64,000 nucleotides of DNA from Timema cristinae (lineage: Eukaryota; Arthropoda; Insecta; Phasmatodea; Timematidae): NCBI GenBank assembly GCA_039000515.1, contig JBCFYV010000012.1:38475671-38539670 (forward strand). Direction: 5' to 3'. Position numbers and translations under genes: made by a program. How positions within the stretch are numbered: position 1 is the stretch's first letter; every line of letters starts with the position of its first letter. Shown in pieces: positions 33,210-43,039 of this stretch. The notes beneath the pieces are model-generated. The model worked only from the letters and a program-made list of their open reading frames with translations. It had not been told where the DNA came from and did no database searches.

Positions 33210-34438
33210 GGAGAATGAATATGTGTGTGTGTATATATCTATATATATACATACATACATAATTTTGGTAAAATTTAAGATTCATATAGCTCTGCTTAGT
33301 AGACTTCTCTTAAAATAAAAATTTAAAATTACATTCTATATAATGGGATCAATGTCAATATTATTCAGAGCGAAAATGCATGATTTTATTTGGTTTGGGT
33401 ATACGTTATAACTTATAACAAACGAAAATAAAATAAATATGTTTCGAGTAAGATTTAAACGAACTTATTAAACATACCAATAGTTAATAAAACAATTTGA
33501 AATTCTTAAATATATATATAATATATACAGTTATAGCCAATTTCTTCAATGAGGTTGGTCGGTGAACGCTAAAACAATAAATTCTAAATAAGGTCATTGC
33601 ATTTTGTCGAAATCATTACTCTGGCAAAAAGTTTCATTTCCAGAATCAATTGTTGAAAAAGAATATTACGTTTAAAAGAAAATTATACTGTTGGTGTACT
33701 AAGTTGAAATTAATATTATTCTTTGAATTTGGAGCAATAAATTTTAAAAGGTGAATGAAGTCTAGTTCGAAATTGAAGCAGAAAACAAAGGATGAATCAC
33801 GACTAAAATTTAAGTTGATATCACCGCATTGTAATGGAGTTTTGTAGTGTCTTCTACGTTGAAAATGTTAGTGGATCAGACAAACTCACTTGTAAGTCAT
33901 AGCCGTGGTCTGGAGGTAATTATTAAAGCTGTCCCACGTCGTTGTACCATCTTTTACGGTCGTTTTGAACACCTTTTTGTGTAAATGGCACTAATAAAAC
34001 TTTTCATCACCTTTTTACTCCAAAGAATTTGGACAAGTTTGTCTCGTTTTCAGGATTCCAGATGCAAGGCCATGTCCGTTGAAAAAAAAAAGTTTAAAAT
34101 TAATATAACGAGAATTAATTAAATGTAGTAAGACATCTCGCCGCGTGGCCTCAAAATAAATAAACCTTTAATAATCAATTAAAACTAACTAAAAATATAA
34201 ATCGACAGAATTAAAATTCTTACAATATATAAAATTGTATTTTATCAACATTATATGTGTATTATTTAGAGTTAAAATAAATCTAACATTTGTCTTACGA
34301 AACTCCAACAATAAAATTACTCTTACAATCGACCCAATAATGCTAGTTCGTTTCCCTGGAAAAGTCCATACTTTCATTGAAATATTTCATTGACGTTTGT
34401 ACTACGATTGTTTTGTTAAAAAAGCTATTATTTTCAAT
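33210..34438. other. Gene-free stretch upstream of the repeat-peptide gene
   Basis: AT-rich, no exon. It holds dinucleotide runs at 33224-33260 and 33508-33530. It would contain the promoter of the gene starting at 34439, but no clear TATA-box and initiator pair stands out. Confidence 0.4.
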
Positions 34439-34568
34439 ATGAACTTGATTGAATTATTGATTTTCTTCTTCCTGATAATATTAAGTTCCAGGTTGTTCAA
34501 AGAACTACTACGAGTTGCCGTGATCTTCACAATCGGCCACAAACATGTCGGGGTTGGGAACCCACAAG
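34439..34568 (+). CDS. Secreted repeat-peptide precursor, exon 1 (signal peptide)
   Basis: The first ATG in its frame begins MNLIELLIFFFLIILSSRL: a short n-region and a 12-14 residue hydrophobic core, as in a secretory signal peptide, possibly cleaved near the two Ser. It is followed by FKELLRVAVIFTIGHKH and VGVGNPQ. The exon ends at a near-perfect donor CACAAG|GTGAGA (exon end 34568, phase 1). The second hydrophobic stretch (VAVIFTI) could make it a membrane anchor, but its length and basic residues argue more for a signal peptide plus propeptide. The intron (34569-35070) carries a tRNA-like SINE head. Upstream codons stay open but lack an ATG. Confidence 0.6.
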
Positions 34569-34847
34569 GTGAGACTGTTGCTTACTTTATATGTAGTTAT
34601 ATGCAATTTGGTTCAATAAATTTGGGAAAACCTGTATATTCATATCAACACACAAGCTGAAAATCATTGTAAAATTAAATTCTTGTATCGCATACTTGGC
34701 TACATAACAGTCCTTCCAAGTGGCAGATGATTCAAGTATGATCGCTTGCATAGTATTGGTCGCTCATATGTAGCTGACGATTCCACACGTCCATTACAGA
34801 CTCAGTCTTCAACTATGATTGAAGAATGAGCCGAAACGTGGGATTAA

Positions 34848-34921
34848 TCCTGGATAGCTCAGTGGTAGAGCATCCGTGCCCTAAACCAAAAGTCTCGGTC
34901 TCAATTCCCGTTTTCAGGTGT
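34848..34921 (+). repeat. tRNA-like sequence (SINE head or tRNA pseudogene) in the intron
   Basis: TCCTGGATAGCTCAGTGGTA begins a clear tRNA-like 5' half with a good A-box and D-arm (GCTC...GAGC). A B-box (CGGTCTCAATTCCCG) and a 3' stem (TTTTCAGG) pair only partly with the 5' end. The anticodon region is not clean. It is followed by T-rich sequence. I read it as a SINE head or a decayed tRNA copy. Confidence 0.5.
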
Positions 34922-35070
34922 ATTTTTTCAACTAATTTAAATTAAATATAATGGAGTAACATGGTTGGTAGAGCTTATTGAAAATCACTAATAGGTACTA
35001 AAATTTCGAAACTTGCCGTGAATATTATATGTCAGTAATATTTATATTGGAATATTTATATTTGTTTCAG

Positions 35071-35571
35071 CACATAATAACCGACCAGCTGCGTGCCCGT
35101 CATTGGAAAACACTCTAACATTGAGAGTTGAAGCGCCGAGGAGCCAACAACGAGCCCAGAATGTGACTCCACTCCGGCCAGAGGACCCACAAAACCGCAA
35201 CCCCTGTGTGCCGGCTGAAGCACCGGCGGAGAAGCCGTTTTTTCCAGCAGGTGGATCCCAGAAGGGTTTTCAAGCTAGAAGCCGGCGACCCCTATGTGCC
35301 GGCGTACAAACTCTTCTTCCCGAAAGTTCCGGCTGGAGCACCGGCGGAGAAGCCTTTTTTCCGGAAGGTGGCTCCAAGAAGGGTTTTTGAGACAGAGGCC
35401 GGTGACCCCTATGTGCCGGCGTACAAACTCTTCTTCCCGAAAGTTCCGGCTGGAGCACCGGCGGAGAAGCCTTTTTTCCGGAAGGTGGCTCCAAGAAGGG
35501 TTTTTGAGACAGAGGCCGGCGACCCCTATGTGCCGGCATATAAATTTTTCTTCGAGAAAAGCGAGCCCTAA
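35071..35571 (+). CDS. Secreted repeat-peptide precursor, exon 2 (39-residue repeats, one frame break)
   Basis: The acceptor TTTGTTTCAG at 35070 opens the frame set by exon 1. It reads AHNNRPAACPSLENTLTLRV, then a linker, then a first repeat remnant CVPAEAPAEKPFF, and stops at TGA 35388-35390 (149 residues in all). The following DNA repeats are in register only in another frame, which stays open to TAA at 35569-35571. In that frame, 39-residue units start at 35287, 35404 and (partial) 35521 with an exact 117-bp period: GDPYVPAYKLFFPKVPAG then APAEKPFFRKVAPRRVFETEA. Each unit is itself two 13-residue halves of the form PAxKxFFxKV. The C-terminus is PAYKFFFEKSEP. Comparing the first remnant with later units shows one extra base in the T-run at 35238-35243, so the frame break is an indel. 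RR and RK pairs could be processing sites. The composition (Pro, Phe, Lys, Tyr) would suit a peptide precursor or a structural/adhesive protein; no family recognised. Confidence 0.6.
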
Positions 35572-35610
35572 GTGCATGATATTTAATAATTGTATATATA
35601 TATTTATGTG

Positions 35611-35935
35611 TTATTATTTCGATTGTTGATGTACCTCCCGCCAAATTTTCGTCTTTACAGAACTCAAGCAGCTTCACAGTTATTACCAAAGTGTTATTAT
35701 TCTCTAACTCTACATATTATTATTTCGATTCATTGATGTACCAGCCGCAAAATTCTCGTCGCTACATAACTCACACAACCAACACAGTTATTACTAAAGT
35801 GTTATTGTTCTCTAACTTAACATACTATTATTTCGATTGTTGATGTACCAGCCGCAAAATTCTCGTCGCTACATAACTCACACAACCAACACAGTTATTA
35901 CCAAAGTGTTATTGTTCTCTCACTCAACTCACCAT
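35611..35935. repeat. 3'-flank tandem repeat, about 107 bp x 3
   Basis: ATTATTTCGATT...TTGATGTACC restarts with the same C of TTTCGATT at 35620, 35726 and 35834 (periods 106 and 108). Each unit continues with ctcgtcgctacataactcac and aaagtgttattgttctct. It lies 40 bases after the stop of the repeat-peptide gene, probably in its 3' untranslated region. It is unrelated to the 117-bp coding repeat. Confidence 0.85.
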
Positions 35936-36235
35936 GTTTTACTATGATCCTCCATATTCATTTGAAAATGGAATTAAATTACTGTGCCATACACCAACAT
36001 TTGTCTTTTTATTTCACTCAGAGTTTGCATTACAGAAAGATAATCTCTAAAATATTAATTACAATAATGAACATTGTTTATAAAACACTGTTCTTGTACT
36101 CATGAAGTTTCTCAAAATACTAATAACAACTTGCTACCACGGTATATAATTAATGACGATGAATCGTGGTGGAAGATATATTCGGGTGGATGATACAGCG
36201 TGTTCTATTTTTATAAATCAATGCTAACTCGCTTC

Positions 36236-36470
36236 AGTGGCAGCATGGTCTAATGCGCTATTATCATGTTGGACTAGTTTGTCGTAGACAGGGAGATCGG
36301 GGCTCGATCCCAATCGGGTGCACTAAAGATAGTTTTCTTAAATTGTCTTCCAGTCTTCCTTCATGCAAATGCAAGTGCATTTCCTCTCAATTAAAACCTT
36401 ATTAGTTCCTAACACATTTTAATTAGTATATTAGCGTACAACCCGAACGGGTAGTAAGATGCATTGCTAA
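36236..36470 (+). repeat. SINE-B, best full-length copy
   Basis: Head cttcagtggcagcatggtct (A-box like), B-box GGGGCTCGATCCC, body (gtgcactaaag, TTTTCTTAAATTGTCTTCC, catgcaaatgcaagtgcatt) and tail attagcgtacaacccgaacg then ggtagtaagatgcattgct. It is the clearest evidence that SINE-B shares its 3' tail with SINE-A. Confidence 0.75.
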
Positions 36471-36489
36471 AAAGAAATCAATATTAACC

Positions 36490-36715
36490 CGCATCGCCAG
36501 TCACATGGTCAAACGTGTTACGGTCGAGTCAGACTGTAGATGATCTGGGTTTAAGCTCCGATCGGATAAAGTAAGTTTTCTTCCCCTAAATAGTTTTCCC
36601 TTCTCGCTCCATGCAAATGTGAGTACATTCACTCTAAAATTCTGCCTTACTCATTCGTATTTTACTAGCGAACTTATTCTATGCGTGTAAGCTGAACGGA
36701 TACCAAGACGTACAG
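36490..36715 (+). repeat. SINE-B copy adjacent to the previous one
   Basis: Head cgcatcgccagtcacatggt, B-box region (GGGTTTAAGCTCC), TTCCCCTAAATAGTTTTCCC, ccatgcaaatgtgagtacat and tail (gcgtgtaagctgaacggata). The two copies lie head to tail about 20 bases apart. Confidence 0.65.
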
Positions 36716-36719
36716 GAAA

Positions 36720-37230
36720 TACAAAATGTTGAGACACATTGCCAATTTTCTCCAAAAAATTAAAATACATTAGAGCGTCGATAATTTGGACGACAAAAAT
36801 TCGGATCGTCAATATTTCGTGTCATAAAAAAAAGTATTTATAAAAATAACGACAGTGGTATCAATATCAGAAACATGGCCGTCAAAAAACGCACCTCAAC
36901 CCTTGTTCATAAAAAAAAAATCGGAAACACTTTTAGTTGTTAGATGTGCCTTATTATATATCTTAAGGATTTGTGATATTTAGGAACAAAGCACAATTTA
37001 GTGAAAATGTTTCTACCTTAACAACGAATTTTCGTAAGTATCCCGTCTATGCTTATTTTTTTATTACTATAGAAACTGACTATTTAATCAGGACTGAGTC
37101 GATCTCCAATTTGTCCGAATTATCGACGTTCTGCAGTATTTATATTTTTATTGAGGATTACAACGAACCATCTTTTTACCATTGTAGATTAATAAGTGTC
37201 AAAACTCAGCCAATACACTATAAACTAAAC
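36720..37230. other. Gene-free stretch
   Basis: No gene. Local ataatttggacgacaaaaat and caatttgtccgaattatcga motifs form an imperfect inverted pair over about 350 bp (36780 and 37110), a hint of an old MITE. The open frame at 36973-37233 is unsupported. Confidence 0.35.
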
Positions 37231-37234
37231 TAAA

Positions 37235-37375
37235 TCCGGACCGCAACTTCCTCTGGAGGGGAAGTAAAGCCGTTGGTCCCTTGTCGATTGTGGTATGTTT
37301 AAGAACCCTGGAAGGTGTGTGAAAATACCATCCCGGCAAACTTGGTATAGTCTTTCGCTCTTACTCATAGAAATT
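37235..37375 (+). repeat. SINE-D 3' body
   Basis: cttcctctggaggggaagta, aagccgttggtcccttgtcg and attgtggtatgtttaagaac, then gtgtgtgaaaatacc, match the fuller SINE-D at 56028-56245. The tRNA head is missing. Confidence 0.55.
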
Positions 37376-37699
37376 CTCCTGTGTTGATCTAATAAGTCAG
37401 TTCAGAAAGTGAAAGTTAATACCTCAAATAAATAAAACTATTTATTTCCAGTGATAATGTTCAACAACATTGTAATCAAAAATTAAATTGAAATATATTA
37501 GGACTCTTTTTATTCTTTTTATTATTATTTATTTTTTATTTAAGTGTCTTAACATTAATTTGTTGGTAATAAAAGTATTTAGCTTATTTCGTCCAGTGTT
37601 CTTTTGTACTAATTGCAAAGCATCTCTAATGTATGTCCATGGTTTATTACTAAACTCCAGATAGCCTCAAAAGTACACTTCTCTGAAGGCTTCTAATTT

Positions 37700-39075
37700 T
37701 CCTACTGATTCTTACCTGTCTGAGCCGATGAGCCCACGCGCCGGCTCCATAACCCACAATGGAGACCAACATAGCCTAGTGATACAATCTTATCAGCCTC
37801 ATAAACAGTTTAAATCTGCACTTCCCTATGCTGATGATCTTATTCATAATTCCCAAATCTTTTCCACCTGTGTTCTCCACGTGCGTCATGAAGTCACGCC
37901 TTTCATCCAGCATCACGCCCAGGTATCTGGTATCCTTGCTTTGTCTTATCGTCTATCCGTCAATCTCAACCCTCGGGTTTCTCTTGAGTACCCTTCTGAA
38001 TAGCACGCAAGTTGTCTTTGCAGGAGCTAAACTCAGTTTTACCTTTTTACACCAAGAGTTCAGTGAGATCTGCGTCACTCTTGGCTTCTAATTCTTTTCT
38101 AGATGTTGCTTCAACTATTATGAATATATCATATGCAAAGTAAACCACCCCCGCCGTTTAAGGGAGTGAGTAAATCTACACTAAACCAGGTTCTAGTACT
38201 ACGTCCCAAAAGATCAGCCAACAGACCGACCCCTAGGGACATCCTTTCGTAAGTTTTTTGCTTACTGTCATTCCTGGACATCTCAGGTTCACGTATATTC
38301 CCCTACAATAGTTCATAAGACTCTTATAGAGGTTCCTCAATGATCTAATTTCTCTCAGCCTCCCAAATAGCACTGGCCACCAAAAGTTGTCAAACTCTCC
38401 CGAAATGTCTACAAATATCCCCATTACACATTTATCTCTAGCCATATCTACAAGACTCATGACCTCACAGATAGCGTCCTCCGTAGACCTGCCCCTTCTA
38501 AAACCGTATTGTTGTTGATGCATCCCCACAGCCTTTCTATGTTTTTGCAATCTATTGCACAGCATTATTTCTTGCAATTTTTCGCATACATTCAAGAGAC
38601 ATATCGGTATGTACGATTTCGGGAGTTTAGGATCCTTATCCTCTCTCTTACTCAGGATAACTACCTCACTTTGCTTCCATATATTAGGTACGCGGCCCTG
38701 AGCCACGCACTCATTCATCAATCTAACTAAGAAGGGCGCTACCTGCTCGCTGATCTGTTGAAGGACCTCCACCCTGATCCCATCTAGCCCAGGTGTCTTC
38801 TTCTTTTTTATTTCAGCCACAAGTCTTACTATCTCATCATGGGCTACTGGATCTGTCACCTCATTGTTGTCGTAACTTCTCGTCATATCCTATCTAGCTA
38901 TCACTTGTCCTTCGTCGTCTTCTCCATCTTCGTCTGGAAGTAGGATGTCTATAAGCAGCCTCGCTGATTCTTCCCAGTTTGATGTAAATCCTCCCCCCGG
39001 CTTCCTTAGTGTCAAGATAATTGTTGGGGCCTTAACTTTCCTGTAGCTATCTGGAACAGTATACCCCATGCTTTA
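37700..39075 (-). pseudogene. LINE reverse-transcriptase relic (R1/LOA-type)
   Basis: The minus strand has an open segment (38233-38886) reading EIKKKKTPGLDGIRVEVLQQ, VPNIWKQSEVVILSKREDKD, then SYIPICLLNVCEKLQE, QYGFRRGRSTEDAI and GIFVDISGEFDNFWWPVLF, ending at KGCP. These are RT motifs 1-4 of non-LTR retrotransposons; the FVDISGEFDN-WWP form is typical of the R1/jockey group. Upstream (38890-39070) DSYRKVKAPTIILT-type codons continue in shifted frames. Downstream the catalytic Y/F-A-D-D box appears as FAYD (about 38140), with many stops to about 37700. Dead copy, 5' truncated and without endonuclease. Confidence 0.8.
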
Positions 39076-39079
39076 CTTC

Positions 39080-39644
39080 TCAATTAATGGCTTAAACAAA
39101 TAAACTCTAACAAATAAAATAATGATTCAGTAGAAAAACAATTTCTACTTGAATTTTTATTCTTTTTTCTAACACTTCTTAAAGGCCAAGATACAGTTGT
39201 ATTACATAGCCTACACTAGTTAAAGTTTCACTTAAAACCTGGGCTCAGTCGTTGAAAAACAAATATTCACAAACAACGGTGGTCACCTATAAGGTGATGG
39301 TGTATAAAATCCTGTATATATAATAACATTTTATTTAACAAAATAGCAAGTAATCAATTATTGTATACAATCATTTCCCTCACAAGGATACGGGGAATCC
39401 ATTGATACCTTATTCATATTATAATTATTTGAAAACCTTTTCATATTTACAACATTTAAACAACTCACCAACCTCGCAAAGAAATGTGAATATTAAACTG
39501 ATCCTAGAAATTTATTTTAAGTTATCTAAGTTTAAGTTATTGGTAATTACCGGGTTATTAAAGTATAATAATATACAATTAGTAATTCTTTTTATTATTA
39601 TAAACCATTCAAAACTGTCAAAACCTAATATTTCAAGCATTATT
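39080..39644. other. Gene-free stretch
   Basis: AT-rich, no exon or recognised repeat. The 39402-39719 frame is Ile/Asn/Lys-rich and runs into the SINE-A, so it is not a gene. Confidence 0.45.
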
Positions 39645-39656
39645 AACATGTTTTTC
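39645..39656. repeat. Target-site duplication, left copy
   Basis: AACATGTTTTTC, repeated exactly at 39927-39938 on the other side of the SINE-A. Confidence 0.9.
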
Positions 39657-39871
39657 GGGGTTCGATCCTCGGTCCCGGCACAGATTTATCTGATTTCCAA
39701 ACCCTTCCTACACCTCTGACAAGACATCTTGTGAATGTGTGGAATGCCAGGTCGCCACCGTGGTTCGGATTCCACGTTAAACTGTAGGTCCTTCATTTCA
39801 TCTCACAATCACCCTACCATTACACATTAGCGTAAGTGCGTATAACCCGAACGGGTAGTAAGACGCGGTGC

Positions 39872-39926
<55 letters not shown>
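39657..39926 (+). repeat. SINE-A, 5'-truncated at the B-box, with (AAT)n tail
   Basis: Starts GGGGTTCGATCCTCGG and carries the complete body and tail (gcgtataacccgaacgggta, gtaagacgcggtgctaata), followed by an (AAT)n run of over 50 bases. A perfect 12-bp target duplication flanks it. The sequence is close to the family consensus, so it is probably one of the youngest copies here. Confidence 0.9.
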
Positions 39927-39930
<4 letters not shown>

Positions 39931-39939
39931 TGTTTTTCT

Positions 39940-40830
39940 TGAAATATTAGGATCCCACTCAGCGATATGGCAATACCCAGTGACTTAAGTGAATTCTGAT
40001 TTAATTGTTTATCATAACAAATATTTTTATTAATTTTGTTTTAGCTTAAATCGATTCTTCGTATCCTTGTGTATAGAAGGATAACGTTAAATTATTATTT
40101 ATTGACTAGTTTTTACTAAAAAAAAGTGTCTTATATGTATTGGTTTTTGCGCACCCTCCACACCCCCTTTTTAAACACTCTATTTTATTCTTAGGCAGGA
40201 TAAAATAAATCATCTATTAACTAGATTTAAAAATAATTTAATAGTCTTAGGAGGGAATATTAGTAAAATATTAGTAAAATGTGTCTAAAACGTGTAAAAG
40301 ACTCGCAAATGTATTTAAAAATAAATTAGATAATGATTAGTAACGCATTTCAGCATTCATTTATTCCCATTTCCACTAAAAATATTTTTGTTCAAGTGGC
40401 ATTTGAGTAAAAATATACTACCAACTTCTGCATTCACCAAATTAACTCCAGGTCAACTAACTTCCACATAAAAAGCCATTCAAACAGTAAACAACGTTAA
40501 CCCGAATTTTTAACTCTAGGTCATATTAAACCTTAACTCGATTAATTAGTACTTTAACCTGACATTAAAACATTGGCCCTCACAGTTTTCATTCATAATA
40601 GCCAGAGAAGACTGTCTACCTGCTAACCATCCCCCTCCCCCACCCTCCCTACCCATCCCCAAAACTTCATTCCAAGAATTTCCAGTCACTCCACCGCTTA
40701 CGTAGATGGGTTTTTTGGTTCTCAACGGAATGGAATGGTAGCATCCACTTTCACCTTTCCCTCAGTGACACAAACGCTATCTTGCAGATTTTTCTCAACA
40801 TTTGCTCTGTTCAAACACCGTTAAGATAGC
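39940..40830. other. Gene-free stretch
   Basis: No gene. It contains a C-rich run (40628-40655). A LINE 3' end begins after it. Confidence 0.4.
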
Positions 40831-40839
40831 AGGGATTGA

Positions 40840-41850
40840 TTGATTCAAGTCAAGTATGTCGGTGGACAGGAGAGAACTCCAGAACATGTAGTATTGGAAT
40901 GTGTTCAAACCCAAGAGGTCAGAAGACTGGGAATAAAAGGAGGACTTGTAGGACACATTCTGAGAGACCCAGCTATGTACGCCTGGACGCTATTGCATCG
41001 GAAGTAGCAGACAAAGCTAGGAACGATTACCTGACAGCACTGAACGAAGCTAGAGACAGAAGACCAAGACTAGACAGACAAGAACTACAAAACAGAACCG
41101 ACGACAGTGACGATGATGACGATGACAGAGTGTGTGACAGTGAGACCAACACCAGTGGTACTCAGTAGTGGATATTTCGGAATAAGTAGAGGGGTTGAAA
41201 TTTAGGTGATGACGTAAGCAACCCCTCTGAGAGGAATGTGACGGACACGAGTTGGGACCTGGAAGACGAGTTCAGCTAATGGGTCCTGAGGGTGGTTGGG
41301 GATGCCCTAACAACCTGAAGGACCAACTTTCCAGCCGAAAAAACATCTTGAGACGTGACAACACCCGGACACAGGAGAGAACCCTGAGCCGGGTGATCCC
41401 TTCTCTTGGCAACGAGAGAAAGGGATTGAGGCATTTGGGCATCCTGGGTCAAGATGGGAAAAGGCATCTATCTTTCAGCCCCCTGATCACCATCGGGCTT
41501 AATGTAGAGATCCCAGCGATGAACATCTACTTAGTAATAATATTCAGTTAATTTAGTATAGGGAAGAGGGGGTTAATATAGAGAATTAGTAAGGTAGTTC
41601 AAAAGTGGTAGAACTAGGTCGTGGACGGAACTCCAACCCTTTAAGGCACCTCCCCAGGTAGTGGATAGGGGGATGCTCGTCTCCACCGGATATACTGCTG
41701 ACCCAGTGGGTAGCAGGAAGACTGGTTGGGGTGGAGGGGGTGGGTACCGGAGACGTAAAATACCAGGTGCGGACAAACTGGAATGGTAGGGTAGTCAGGA
41801 CTTTCTCATAATAAGTAGTATTTAGGTGCCTAGCCTGTTTGTAATAATAG
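40840..41850 (+). pseudogene. LINE ORF2 C-terminus and 3' untranslated region
   Basis: Plus-strand codons from 40850 read KYVGGQERTPEHVVLEC and VRRLGIKGGLVGHILRDP, stopping at a TAG. The ETPEHV..EC pattern is the CCHC zinc-knuckle end of non-LTR ORF2 proteins. Another frame stays open to 41168 through an Asp-rich tail. The following GC-richer 600 bases (ggagaaccc-, tcccttctcttggcaacga-, ctgacccagtgggtagcagg-type) look like a LINE 3' untranslated region ending near 41850. The first Cys of the knuckle is lost (YVGG). It may belong to the same LINE group as the minus-strand relic at 37700-39075. Confidence 0.6.
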
Positions 41851-41856
41851 TTTAAA

Positions 41857-42163
41857 TAATAATAATAATTATTATTATTATTATTATTATTATTAGCATC
41901 ACGTCTTACTACCCGTTAAGGTTGTACTCACTCACGCTAATGTGTAATATTAAGGTGATTGTGAGATGAAATGGAGGACCTACAGTTTAACGTGAAATCT
42001 GAACCACGGTGGAGTCCTGGCATTCCCCACATTCACAAATTGTGATTAATAAACGACTTGTCAGAGGTGAAGGAAGGGTTTGGTAATCAGGTAAATCTGT
42101 GCCGGGACTAAGGATTGAACTCCGGACCCTCAGCACAGAAGTCTGACATCGCCAGGTCACTTA
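41857..42163 (-). repeat. SINE-A, full-length, minus strand
   Basis: (AAT/ATT)n tail at 41857-41896, then tcttactacccgttaaggtt, the body ggtggagtcctggcattccc and an inverted B-box (GATTGAACTCCGGAC). It ends at gccaggtcac. The A-box is damaged by a small deletion. Confidence 0.8.
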
Positions 42164-42416
42164 TTTTTAAATAAGAAAAAGATACATTGTAAATAAAGGT
42201 TAAATCAAAAGTTGCACAAAATGGCTCTGATTTAAAGATTGTTAAGATACCGAGCCAAATAAACCAAGAAAAAAATTCATAGTCTCAAATTAGATTATAA
42301 GACATTGTGAAACTGCGACAGGCCTAACCAGCCGGTAGTGGAAAATATACTATGGATTGAATAAAAAACTGACCCAGGACACAGACGGGCAACAGTAATG
42401 GATGTAAAAAAAAGTA

Positions 42417-42427
42417 TATATATATAA

Positions 42428-42473
<46 letters not shown>

Positions 42474-42514
42474 CACACACACAACCCGAACAGTTATTAA
42501 GACGTGGTGCTAAA
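42417..42514. repeat. (TA)n microsatellite and SINE 3'-tail fragment
   Basis: A long TA run (42417-42471), a short CA run, then aacccgaacagttattaaga and cgtggtgctaaaa, the shared SINE-A/B tail. Confidence 0.7.
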
Positions 42515-42571
42515 AACATACTTTACCAAGCCCCCCTTTTCTTCTTAAGAAGGAGCTTTACAATTGAAGGG

Positions 42572-43034
42572 GCAACCCGCAACCAGCATTTCACCCATCG
42601 ACAATGATGGAATAGTAGAGGTAAAATGTCCATCATCAGCTGAACAGATGAGTCCTTAGTCAACCATTTTGAAACGAAAGGTGACATTCTGGAAATTTAA
42701 CAAATATAAAAAGATTGATGGAATAAACAGGCGTCATAAGTACTATTATCAAGTCCAAGGTCAGCTCCATGTAACACGCTGGTTTTACTGCATATTTGCT
42801 ATATGGACACCAGTTATGCCATGCATACGATATGAAAGAATCGAACGTGATGACCTTTTCTGGGAAATGGAAATGGTGACTAAGCTTTCCTCATTTTATT
42901 TTGATTGTTTACTGTCTGAACTAGTAGACCCACGCTATCCATGTTCAATGTCTATCCACAATCCGGATTATATTAAGGCAGAGCTAACTAAAAAAAAAGA
43001 AGCCAACTACAGCCCCAAGCAAGAAAAATGTTGA
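42572..43034 (+). pseudogene. YqaJ-type nuclease-domain relic
   Basis: One frame reads ATSISPIDNDGIVEVKCPSS, then AEQMSP and a TAG stop (about 42656), then continues open to TGA 43032-43034. It includes YYYQVQGQLHVTRWFYCIF, AIWTPVMP and IERDDLFWEMEMVTKL, followed by FYFDCLLSELVDPRYP. The DG...E-V-K-C-P catalytic signature, QVQGQLHVT and the ERDD-FW / FY-DCLLPELVDPR blocks are those of YqaJ-like (lambda-exonuclease fold) proteins, which are common and often transposon-associated in invertebrate genomes. The in-frame stop and missing N-terminus indicate a relic. The Asp and the Glu-x-Lys catalytic residues are still present. Confidence 0.75.
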
Positions 43035-43039
43035 GAATG

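Noticed and set aside
32920..33318. Open frames crossing 33102-33201
   Set aside because: They run through the 100-N gap and are not real.
35270..35689. Minus-strand frames with Cys/His/Arg repeats across the 117-bp array
   Set aside because: Antisense by-products of a tandem repeat. The plus strand has a signal peptide, splice sites and sensible composition.
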